Source: Litchfieldella xinjiangensis (GTDB taxonomy: Bacteria > Pseudomonadota > Gammaproteobacteria > Pseudomonadales > Halomonadaceae). Taken from it: 64,000 bases of DNA. Location of the stretch: the NCBI RefSeq assembly GCF_000759345.1, contig NZ_JPZL01000004.1, positions 248,001 through 312,000 on the forward strand, given 5' to 3'. The notes beneath the pieces were generated by a model, which was not told the DNA's origin, did no database searches, and saw only the letters and a list, made by a program, of their open reading frames with translations. Shown piece after piece: positions 27,318 through 34,974 of the stretch (within the stretch, counting starts at the first letter, position 1; the number at the start of each line of letters is the position of its first letter). The position numbers and the translations under genes were made by a program.

Positions 27318-27892
27318 GCCAAGCGACCTTCACCCGATTCGACGAGAGCACCGCCGAAGACTGGGCGATTATCGATGCTCATTTCCAGACGTACCAGAAC
27401 GATGCCAGCCGTCGTGTGCTCGAGCACCTGTTGCGCTTGAAGGGCGACAATCACGGTTATCCCGTGGACCGCTACGAGCACTGCCTGCAGACGGCCACCC
27501 GCGCCCTACGCGATGGCGCCGACGAGGAGATGGTGGTGTGCGCCCTGTTGCACGATATCGGCGATGACCTGGCGCCTGCCAACCACGCCGACATTGCCGC
27601 CGGCATTCTGGCGCCGTTCGTCGATCCACTCAATGTGTGGATGATTCGGCATCATGAGCTGTTTCAGGGCTACCACTACCGTGAATTCTACGGTCAGGAT
27701 CCGAACGCGCGCGAAGCGTACCGCGACCATCCTGCCTATGAGCGTACCGTCTATTTCTGCGATCGGTGGGACCAGGTCGCCTTCGATCCAAGCTACGACA
27801 CGCTGCCGCTTTCGCATTTCACGCCGATGGTCGAGCGAATCTTTTCCCGCCCCCCCTTCGGCGAGAACCTCACCGTCAAGGAAACCTCGTGA
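27314..27892 (+). CDS. HD-domain mixed-valent diiron oxygenase-like protein (TmpB/PhnZ superfamily)
   Basis: The 192-residue protein carries the HD ligand set His56 (YEHC), His80-Asp81 (LLHDIGDD), His91 (ANHAD), His113 or His114 (IRHHELFQGY) and Asp150 (YFCDRW). This resembles PhnZ and TmpB, which oxidatively cleave a C-P bond next to a hydroxyl. The basic residue that contacts phosphonate in PhnZ just after the fifth ligand is not apparent; ELFQGYHY stands there instead. Together with the lack of phosphonate genes, this hints at a different leaving group. The older name HD phosphohydrolase is likely misleading. It overlaps both neighbours by 4 bases. Confidence 0.72.
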   Translation: MSQATFTRFDESTAEDWAIIDAHFQTYQNDASRRVLEHLLRLKGDNHGYPVDRYEHCLQTATRALRDGADEEMVVCALLHDIGDDLAPANHADIAAGILAPFVDPLNVWMIRHHELFQGYHYREFYGQDPNAREAYRDHPAYERTVYFCDRWDQVAFDPSYDTLPLSHFTPMVERIFSRPPFGENLTVKETS

Positions 27893-29484
27893 TCAACTGC
27901 GCCCAATACCTTCTCGACCTGCTTGACGGTCACGGGATCGATACGGTCTTCGGCATTCCCGGGGTGCATACCGTCGAGCTGTACCGCGGACTAAGCGACA
28001 GTCCCATTCGCCACGTCACGCCACGCCACGAACAGGGCGCCGGCTTCATGGCGGATGGCTATGCCCGGGCCACTGGCAAACCCGCGGCGTGTTTCATCAT
28101 TACCGGCCCGGGAATGACCAATATCGCCACCGCCATGGGCCAGGCATTGGCGGATTCCATTCCCATGCTGGTGATCTCGAGCGTCAACCGGCGTGACACG
28201 CTAGGCCGGGGCCAGGGCCGGCTGCATGAATTGCCGAGTCAGCAGCAAACCCTGGCTGGGGTCAGTGTGTTCAGCCATACCCTGCACAGTGCCGAGGCAT
28301 TACCCGAGATACTCAACCGCGCGTTTGCGGTCTTTCGCAGCGCCCGGCCCGGCCCGGTACATATCGAGATTCCGCTCGATGTCATGCCCCAGCCCATGGC
28401 CCCACCACCGATCAAGATTCCCCGCGTCCATCCGCCCGCCGCCCCCAAGGCAGCACTTGAGGAGGCCAGCGCATGGTTGCGTGGGGCCAGCCGTCCACTG
28501 CTGCTGCTGGGCGGTGGCTGTGTCGACGCTGCCGAGGCGGCCAGGGCGCTTGTCGAGCGGCTCGACGCTCCTGCCATGACCACGATCAACGCCAAGGGCG
28601 TGCTGGGTATTGGACATCCGCTGGATCTGGGAGCGTGTGCCAGCTTGCCGGCGGGAAGGCGTCTGGCGGCCGAGGCCGATGTGATCCTGGCGCTAGGTAC
28701 GGAGCTCGGCGAGACCGACTACGACCTGGTCTTCGATGGCGGGTTTAAATTGACAGGCCGACTGATACGTGTCGATATCGATCCGCAGCAGTTGGCGCGG
28801 AATCATACGGCGGATCTCGCCATTCTTGCCGACGTCCCGACATTCGTGCGCGATCTGCTCTCTTTCCTTCCCGATTCGCAAACGCGACACGGGGGCCAGC
28901 GCGCCCAGGCCGTACGCAGCGCCCTGGCGATACGTGACGCAGACGATGTCGCGCCATATGCCCAATTTCTCGAGACCCTGCGTCAGGCACTACCCGACGC
29001 CACCATCGTGGGAGACTCCACCGGGCCGGTCTATGCCGGCAATTACCTGATGGACATGCCCGCCCCGCGGCGTTGGTTCAATGCCGCAACCGGCTACGGC
29101 ACATTAGGCTATGGCTTGCCTGCCGCCATCGGCGCGGGTCTAGCCACGCCGGATCGCCCCGTCATCGCCTTGGTCGGCGATGGTGGCCTGATGTTCACCC
29201 TCGCCGAGATTGCCACGGCACGCGAAGCCGGCTTGCCCCTGGCCATTGTTATCTGGAACAACGATGGCTACGGCGAGATACGTCGATACATGGACATGGA
29301 TGGAGTGACACGCCTCGGCGTGGATCTGCCGGCACCGAGTTTCAATGCCCTTGCCGAGGCATTCCAGTGTCACGGCGAGTCCGTCTCGACACCGGAAGCG
29401 TTGACACAGGCATTGGTTGCCTCTCAATCGAGGCGCGTACCGACCGTGATTGAAGTGCAGGCCGAACGTTGGCCCAGCATCTGA
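27889..29484 (+). CDS. ThDP-dependent 2-oxo acid decarboxylase, AruI-like (5-guanidino-2-oxopentanoate decarboxylase type)
   Basis: The 531-residue enzyme begins at a GTG overlapping the HD gene stop (GTGA). The N-terminal Pyr domain has FGIPGVHTVELYRGL and the activating Glu in TPRHEQGAGFMADGYARA (about 39-56). The C-terminal PP domain has GDGGLMFTLAEIATA ending in the NNDGY Mg-ThDP motif. The GVHTVELYRGL/RLHELPSQQ features resemble Pseudomonas AruI, which decarboxylates 2-ketoarginine to 4-guanidinobutyraldehyde. With the AruH-like aminotransferase nearby it should handle a 2-oxo acid with a cationic tail. It could also use a trimethylammonium analogue. Confidence 0.78.
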   Translation: MINCAQYLLDLLDGHGIDTVFGIPGVHTVELYRGLSDSPIRHVTPRHEQGAGFMADGYARATGKPAACFIITGPGMTNIATAMGQALADSIPMLVISSVNRRDTLGRGQGRLHELPSQQQTLAGVSVFSHTLHSAEALPEILNRAFAVFRSARPGPVHIEIPLDVMPQPMAPPPIKIPRVHPPAAPKAALEEASAWLRGASRPLLLLGGGCVDAAEAARALVERLDAPAMTTINAKGVLGIGHPLDLGACASLPAGRRLAAEADVILALGTELGETDYDLVFDGGFKLTGRLIRVDIDPQQLARNHTADLAILADVPTFVRDLLSFLPDSQTRHGGQRAQAVRSALAIRDADDVAPYAQFLETLRQALPDATIVGDSTGPVYAGNYLMDMPAPRRWFNAATGYGTLGYGLPAAIGAGLATPDRPVIALVGDGGLMFTLAEIATAREAGLPLAIVIWNNDGYGEIRRYMDMDGVTRLGVDLPAPSFNALAEAFQCHGESVSTPEALTQALVASQSRRVPTVIEVQAERWPSI

Positions 29485-29518
29485 TAAGAGAACACGCATA
29501 ATAACTAAGGAAATCCTG

Positions 29519-30460
29519 ATGAAACGATGCAAATCCCTGATCGTAGCCAGTCTGGTCGTCCTGCCCCTGCATGCCCAGGCTGCGCCCACCGATACCGCTT
29601 CTGAGGTGCGATTCGTCGTTCCGCCATGGCCCGGCGTTACCGTCAAGACGGAAATCCTGGCGCAGATCCTAGCGCCCCTCGGATATGACAACGACCGCCA
29701 GGAAGTCAGCAGCACCGTGGGATACAGCGCCCTGAAGAACGGTGAAAGCGATGTCTTCCTGGCGGGCTGGATGCCGTCGCAGAAGGCTAGCTATGACGCC
29801 ACCATGGCCAGCGGCGCCATCGTCGATATGGGTAACAACGTCAACGGCGCCCAGATGGGCTTCGCCGTCCCCGGCTATGTGCATGAAGCGGGCATTACCA
29901 GCGCCGAGCAGTTGGATCAGCCTGAATACCGCGAGCGTTTTGACACCCGCTACTACTCGATCGAAAGCGGATCGACAGTCAGCGATACCATCAACGACGC
30001 CGTCGACAACGATGTCTATGGCTTGGGTGACTGGAACATCGTCGAATCGTCCACGCCAGGCATGCTGGGTGAGGTGGAAGCGGCCTCTCGCGAGGGTCGT
30101 TGGATCGCTTTCTACGGCTGGACCCCACACTGGATGGCCATCAAGTACGACATGCATATCCTCGACGATCCTGCAGGGGTGTATGGCGAGAATAACGGTC
30201 GCAGCGATATCCGCACCATCGTCAACAAGCAGTTCAGCGAAGACAATCCCAACCTGTCTCAGCTCCTCGATCAGTTCGTGCTCACCGCCGAGGATCAAAG
30301 TGAATTCATCCAGGGCTACGGCTTGGAAGATCGCGATGCCGACGTCGTTGCCAAGGAGTGGCTGCAGGCAAACCCGGACAAGCTCGCCAGCTTCCTGGAA
30401 GGCGTAACCACCAAAGAGGGCGAACCCGGCCTCGACGCGGTAAAGGCCAGCCTCCAGTAG
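29519..30460 (+). CDS. Glycine-betaine/choline-type ABC substrate-binding protein (OpuAC/ProX family)
   Basis: The 313-residue protein has a signal peptide (MKRCKSLIVASLVVLPLHAQA, cleavage after about residue 21). Several Trp-containing loops (VPPWPG, AGWMPSQ, GDWNI, YGWTPHWM) are placed as in the aromatic boxes that hold quaternary ammonium groups in this family. The ATG at 29519 follows AAGGAAATCCTG. No matching permease or ATPase of the betaine (ProV/W) type lies next to it; the ABC transporter downstream has its own binding protein. It probably delivers the trimethylammonium substrate of this operon to a transporter encoded elsewhere. Confidence 0.8.
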   Translation: MKRCKSLIVASLVVLPLHAQAAPTDTASEVRFVVPPWPGVTVKTEILAQILAPLGYDNDRQEVSSTVGYSALKNGESDVFLAGWMPSQKASYDATMASGAIVDMGNNVNGAQMGFAVPGYVHEAGITSAEQLDQPEYRERFDTRYYSIESGSTVSDTINDAVDNDVYGLGDWNIVESSTPGMLGEVEAASREGRWIAFYGWTPHWMAIKYDMHILDDPAGVYGENNGRSDIRTIVNKQFSEDNPNLSQLLDQFVLTAEDQSEFIQGYGLEDRDADVVAKEWLQANPDKLASFLEGVTTKEGEPGLDAVKASLQ

Positions 30461-30504
30461 TCTTTGGCTCACCGATTCGATCTGCTTACTCTTGAGGAGC
30501 CTGA

Positions 30505-31710
30505 ATGCGCTTTTCTCGTTTGACGACACGTATTGCTGGTGACGGTGCCGCTGCCTGGGATATCCACTATCGTGCCCTGGATCGTCAGGCTCAGGGCGAG
30601 GATGTCATCATCTTGTCGGTCGGCGACCCGGATTTCACCACGCCCGAGCCGATCATCGATAGCGCCGTGGCTAGCCTTCGCAATGGTGCGACCCATTATG
30701 CGGACGTACAAGGAAAGCGGCGTCTTCGCGAGCTGATTGCACAACACCACCGCGAGGTGGCCGGGACGCCCGCCACCACCGCTGAGAACGTTGCGGTCGT
30801 GGCGGGAGCGCAGTGCGGGTTATATGCCGTGGCCCAATGCCTGCTTGATGCAGAGGATGAGGTCATCGTCTTCGAGCCCATGTATGTGACCTACGAGGCC
30901 GCATTACAGGCCGCGGGCGCCACGCTGGTGCGTGTCCCTTTGCGGGCCGAGGCCGATTTTCAGCCACGGCTGGAGGACATCGAAACCGCCGTCACTTCCC
31001 GCACGCGAGCGATACTGGTCAATAGTCCGCATAACCCGACGGGCCAGTGCCTGACGCGTGAGCACTGGGGCAGATTGGCGGATCTGTGCCAGGCCCATGA
31101 CTTATGGATGATCTCGGACGAGGTCTATGCCGAGCTGATCTACGAGGGGCAGCACATCTGCCCTGCCAGCCTACCGAATATGGCCGAGCGTACCGCGGTG
31201 ATCAGTAGCCTCTCGAAATCCCACGCCATGACGGGCTGGCGGATTGGCTGGGTCAACGGGCCCGAAGCGCTGATCCAGCATGTCAGCAACCTGGCGCTGT
31301 GCATGCTCTACGGTAGTCCCGACTTCATTCAGGACGCGGCGTGCACGGCGCTGGAGTACCCGCCTCAGGAGCTGCGCACCATGCGCGAGACCTACCAGCA
31401 GCGCCGCGACGTGGTTTGCCAGGCGTTAGCAGGTACAGAAAACCTGGAGGTGCTTCGCCCTTCTGCCGGCATGTTCATGATGATCGATATCCGGCGTACC
31501 GGGCTTTCCGCCCAGGCCTTTGCGGATCAGTTGCTGAATGAGCAGAACGTCTCGCTGCTCTCTGGCGAAGCGTTCGGTCCCTCCGCTGCGGGCTTTGTCC
31601 GCCTGAGCCTCACGGTTGAAGCCGATCGTCTGCGCGAAGCGTGTCGACGCATCAAGGCCCACGCTCAAGCCTGCTCTGAGACCGATTCAATAACACAAGG
31701 GATCCTATGA
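30505..31710 (+). CDS. AruH-like class I aminotransferase (arginine:pyruvate transaminase type)
   Basis: The 401-residue PLP enzyme has an N-terminus very like P. aeruginosa AruH (RIAGDGAAAWDIHYRAL), the SVGDPDF box, NSPHNPTGQ (about 173-181), SDEVYAELIY and the PLP lysine in SLSKSHAMTGWRIGW (about 235-249). AruH transaminates arginine to 2-ketoarginine with pyruvate. Together with the AruI-like decarboxylase and the aldehyde dehydrogenase at 34975 this forms a transaminate-decarboxylate-oxidise route for a basic amino acid. The true substrate may be arginine or a trimethylated basic amino acid. Confidence 0.82.
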   Translation: MRFSRLTTRIAGDGAAAWDIHYRALDRQAQGEDVIILSVGDPDFTTPEPIIDSAVASLRNGATHYADVQGKRRLRELIAQHHREVAGTPATTAENVAVVAGAQCGLYAVAQCLLDAEDEVIVFEPMYVTYEAALQAAGATLVRVPLRAEADFQPRLEDIETAVTSRTRAILVNSPHNPTGQCLTREHWGRLADLCQAHDLWMISDEVYAELIYEGQHICPASLPNMAERTAVISSLSKSHAMTGWRIGWVNGPEALIQHVSNLALCMLYGSPDFIQDAACTALEYPPQELRTMRETYQQRRDVVCQALAGTENLEVLRPSAGMFMMIDIRRTGLSAQAFADQLLNEQNVSLLSGEAFGPSAAGFVRLSLTVEADRLREACRRIKAHAQACSETDSITQGIL

Positions 31711-31741
31711 CTTGCTTCTTCATTGAATCCATAGACTGCTT

Positions 31742-32530
31742 ATGAATAACACAACAAGACAAAACAAGACGCTGGCGGTCGATGCCCGCCACCTTCAAAA
31801 ACATTATGGCGAAGTTCCTGTCCTTCATGATGTCTCGCTCAGCGTCACCGACAGGCACGTCGTTTCGATCATCGGCTCCAGCGGCTCAGGCAAAAGCACC
31901 CTGTTGCGCTGCATGAACCTACTGGAAATCCCCGATCGGGGCGAATTGACGATAGCCAATGAAGCCATACGTTTTCAGCGCAACGCTCAAGGCGACAATG
32001 TCGGAATCGACCGGCGCCAGGTTCACAAACTGCGTTCCCAGGTCAGCATGGTTTTCCAGCAATTCAATCTCTGGCCGCACCTGAGTGTGCTGGGCAATGT
32101 CATTGAAGCCCCGCTTCGCGTTCATGGCCTTTCAAGGCGCGAGGCTATCGAGCGCGGCGAGCATTATCTCGCCAAGGTCGGGCTGGCGGACAAACGCAAC
32201 GCCTTCCCTTCGTTTCTCTCCGGTGGCCAGCAGCAACGTGTGGCGATCGCCCGCGCGCTGGCCATGGAACCGCGCGTGCTGTTATTCGATGAGCCGACGT
32301 CTGCCCTCGACCCCGAGCTCGTCAACGAGGTACTTGGCGTGATCGGCGGCCTGGCTGGGGAGGGCCGCACGATGCTGTTGGTAACCCATGAGATGAGCTT
32401 TGCCCGGGAGGTCTCGAACGAAATCGTCTTTCTGCATCAAGGGCATGTGGAAGAGGCGGGCTCGCCACAGCAGGTCTTCGAGCAGGCACGCAGCGACCGG
32501 TGCCGCCAGTTCTTGTCCAGCGTGGCATGA
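31742..32530 (+). CDS. Polar/basic amino-acid ABC transporter ATP-binding protein (HisP/AotP-like)
   Basis: The 262-residue ATPase has Walker A GSSGSGKST (about 40-48), Q-loop VFQQFNLWPHLSV, the signature LSGGQQQR (about 159-166), Walker B VLLFDEPTSALDPE and the switch His in VTHEMSF. It couples to the two permeases at 33487 and 34201. HisP-type ATPases with the insert after the Walker A serve His/Lys/Arg/ornithine importers. Confidence 0.9.
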   Translation: MNNTTRQNKTLAVDARHLQKHYGEVPVLHDVSLSVTDRHVVSIIGSSGSGKSTLLRCMNLLEIPDRGELTIANEAIRFQRNAQGDNVGIDRRQVHKLRSQVSMVFQQFNLWPHLSVLGNVIEAPLRVHGLSRREAIERGEHYLAKVGLADKRNAFPSFLSGGQQQRVAIARALAMEPRVLLFDEPTSALDPELVNEVLGVIGGLAGEGRTMLLVTHEMSFAREVSNEIVFLHQGHVEEAGSPQQVFEQARSDRCRQFLSSVA

Positions 32531-32617
32531 CGTCTTGTGATGCCGGGGCTTTCCCAGCATCCAGCTCCTCCGTGCGGTCGACCCCGCATGGATAAAATAA
32601 CGATAGGGAAAATGACG

Positions 32618-33388
32618 ATGAAACAGGCAATTCTAAAGACCGTAGGGATGACTGCCCTGGCTTTCACCTTCACTACCGCAGCGGCCGACCCCTTGAAGAT
32701 CGGTATTTCTGCTGAACCCTACCCCCCTTTCACCTTCAAGGGCTCCGACGGTAGCTGGACCGGTTTCGAGGTCGAACTGGGCCAGGCGCTTTGCGAAAAG
32801 ATGCAGGCGGAATGCGAAATCACCCCGACTGGATGGAGCGGCATATTCGCGGCGCTGGATTCAGGCAAGATCGACATGATCATGAATTCATTGTCCATTA
32901 CCGAGCAGCGTAAGGAGGTCATCGATTTCACCGACCCCTACTACTTCACGCCCAGCGCCTATGTGGCAGCCAAGAGCGACTCGTTCGACATCCCCGAGGG
33001 ACTGGACGGCAAGCTCCTTGGAGTACAGGGGGGCACGACAAACGCGACGTATGCACGTCGAGAGCTGAGGGATACCGGGGTCGAGATCAAGATCTACGAC
33101 CAGCAGGAACAGGCCAATCGCGACCTCTTTGCCGGACGTGTCGATGCCATTCTTGCCGACAAGGTAGCCATGACCGAATTGGTCGAGCGGGACGAGGCTT
33201 CCGAATATGAAATCCGAGCCACGGCCCCGCGCCACGCGGCGTTCGGTGAAGGCGTCGGCATCGGTCTTCGCCAGAGCGACGACGATCTCAGGCAGCGCCT
33301 GAACCAGGCCATCAGCGAGGCCCTGGAAGATGGCACCTGCACCGATCTATCGCAGGAATATTTCGGCACCGATATTTGCGGTAGCTGA
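32618..33388 (+). CDS. Basic amino-acid ABC transporter periplasmic binding protein (SBP_bac_3)
   Basis: The 256-residue protein has a signal peptide ending in TTAAA (about residue 22), then LKIGISAEPYPPFTFKGSDGS and FEVELGQALCEKM, the start of family 3 binding proteins (HisJ/ArtJ/AotJ). MNSLSITEQRKEVIDFTDPYY is the hinge signature, and paired Cys are present. Start choice: ATG at 32618 with AGGG about nine bases upstream; ATG at 32612 is the alternative. The ligand is predicted to be a cationic amino acid. Confidence 0.88.
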   Translation: MKQAILKTVGMTALAFTFTTAAADPLKIGISAEPYPPFTFKGSDGSWTGFEVELGQALCEKMQAECEITPTGWSGIFAALDSGKIDMIMNSLSITEQRKEVIDFTDPYYFTPSAYVAAKSDSFDIPEGLDGKLLGVQGGTTNATYARRELRDTGVEIKIYDQQEQANRDLFAGRVDAILADKVAMTELVERDEASEYEIRATAPRHAAFGEGVGIGLRQSDDDLRQRLNQAISEALEDGTCTDLSQEYFGTDICGS

Positions 33389-33486
33389 TATCCCGGTCGC
33401 TGGCATGTGCAGTAGCCAGCACCGCCCCCTGGCACGCGTCCGGCCTCGGCCGGACGCTTCGAATACCATAACTAAAGAATCCCCTC

Positions 33487-34191
33487 ATGGATCACTATCA
33501 GAACGAAGGGCTGATGGATTGGGCGGGGCCCATTCTTCAGGGCGCGCTCGTGACGATAGAAATTGCGCTCCTGGCTTACGTCATTGGCCTGGGCCTGGGC
33601 CTGGTCGGGGCAGCCGCTCGGCTCAGCCCCTACCGCCCGATACAGGCGCTGGCCGCCTTCTACTCCACGCTGGTGCGTGCCGTGCCAGAACTGTTGCTGA
33701 TCATTCTGCTCTACTACGCCGGAACCCAGGCACTGAATATGGTGCTGGGCGCGCTGGGCTGGCAGAGCCAACTCGAGATCAGCGGCTTCATCAGCGCCGT
33801 CGGCGTGCTCGCCTTCGTTCAGGGCGCTTACATGACCGAGGTCTTTCGCGGCGCCATCCTGGCGATACCCCGCGGTCAGCTCGAAGCGGCCGACGCCTAT
33901 GGCTTCAGCCGCTGGGCACGCTTTCATCGCATCGTCATTCCCGCCATGCTGCCCAATGCCCTGCCGGGCATGTCCAACCTTTGGCTGATACTCGTCAAGG
34001 ACACAGCGCTGATCAGCGTGATTGGCTTTGAAGAGCTGTTCTTTACAGCGCAACAGGCGGCGGCAAGTACTCGATCTTACTTTCTCTTTTATGCCGTGGC
34101 CGGCGCCCTCTACCTCGTCATGACGCTTGGCTCGAACGTGCTCTTTGGGTGGGCCGAGCGTTATGTGCGGCGTGGACAACCCGGCAACTAA
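33487..34191 (+). CDS. Polar amino-acid ABC transporter permease (HisQ-like)
   Basis: The 234-residue membrane protein has five predicted helices and the EAA loop GQLEAADAYGFSRWARFHRIVIPAMLPNALPG (in parts, about 134-165), which docks to the ATPase. The N-terminal QGALVTIEIALLAYVIGLGLGL matches the HEQRO permease family start. It pairs with the permease 9 bases downstream. Confidence 0.88.
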   Translation: MDHYQNEGLMDWAGPILQGALVTIEIALLAYVIGLGLGLVGAAARLSPYRPIQALAAFYSTLVRAVPELLLIILLYYAGTQALNMVLGALGWQSQLEISGFISAVGVLAFVQGAYMTEVFRGAILAIPRGQLEAADAYGFSRWARFHRIVIPAMLPNALPGMSNLWLILVKDTALISVIGFEELFFTAQQAAASTRSYFLFYAVAGALYLVMTLGSNVLFGWAERYVRRGQPGN

Positions 34192-34200
34192 GGGCGTGCT

Positions 34201-34929
34201 ATGAACTTTACCTGGATTACTGACCCGTATTATCAAGAGTATTTGTGGACGGGCTTCTTCAACACGCTAGCGCTGGTTGGGGTATCGGGCACCCTGGGGC
34301 TAGTGCTGGCGGTCATATTCGCCCTATTGCAGCTGAATGGGCCCAAGCCCGTTGCCTGGTTCGTGCGGGGTATAACCACCGTGGTTCGTGGTACTCCGCT
34401 CCTGGTACAGTTGTTTTTCTTCTACGATGGCGTGGGTCGCCTGCTTCCCGAGATCCCGGGGATCCGAGAGAGCCTGTTCTGGCCCATGCTGCGCGACCCT
34501 TTCTTCTACGGCGCCTTGACGTTCACGCTAAGCGTCGGCGCCTATTCGGGGGAAGTCATTCGCGGTGCCTTGCTGAGTGTACCGAGCGGTGAGCTGGCCG
34601 CCGGACGGGCCTTTGGCCTATCGCGGTGGCAGATCCTTTATCGCTTGTGGCTCCCTCGCGCCATTCAGCTCTGCCTGCCGACCCTCACCGGGGAAATGAT
34701 CCTCCTGCTGAAGTCGGTTCCTCTGGTGTCGACAATTGCCATGATGGACTTGCTCAAGGCGGCCAACCTGGTGCGCGATGAAACGTTCCTCGTCTATGAG
34801 CCTCTCCTTCTCATCGCGGGTATCTACATAGCCATGACGCTGGTACTGACCACGGCCATGCGCATCATCGAACAACGCTTTCCCGGTGTTCAGCCGGCCA
34901 AGGCCCAACGGCGATTGTTGCCAGGCTAG
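34201..34929 (+). CDS. Polar amino-acid ABC transporter permease (HisM-like)
   Basis: The 242-residue second permease begins with a helix carrying LWTGFFNTLALVGVSGTLGL. It has the RGTPLLVQLFFFYDG motif (about 65-79) and an EAA loop SGELAAGRAFGLSRWQILYRLWLPRA. Together with the preceding three genes it completes an importer of the histidine/lysine/arginine/ornithine class. Confidence 0.88.
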   Translation: MNFTWITDPYYQEYLWTGFFNTLALVGVSGTLGLVLAVIFALLQLNGPKPVAWFVRGITTVVRGTPLLVQLFFFYDGVGRLLPEIPGIRESLFWPMLRDPFFYGALTFTLSVGAYSGEVIRGALLSVPSGELAAGRAFGLSRWQILYRLWLPRAIQLCLPTLTGEMILLLKSVPLVSTIAMMDLLKAANLVRDETFLVYEPLLLIAGIYIAMTLVLTTAMRIIEQRFPGVQPAKAQRRLLPG

Positions 34930-34974
34930 CCCCTTTATTCTTTCAGCTACTTAGTCATCTCTATAAGGACACGT

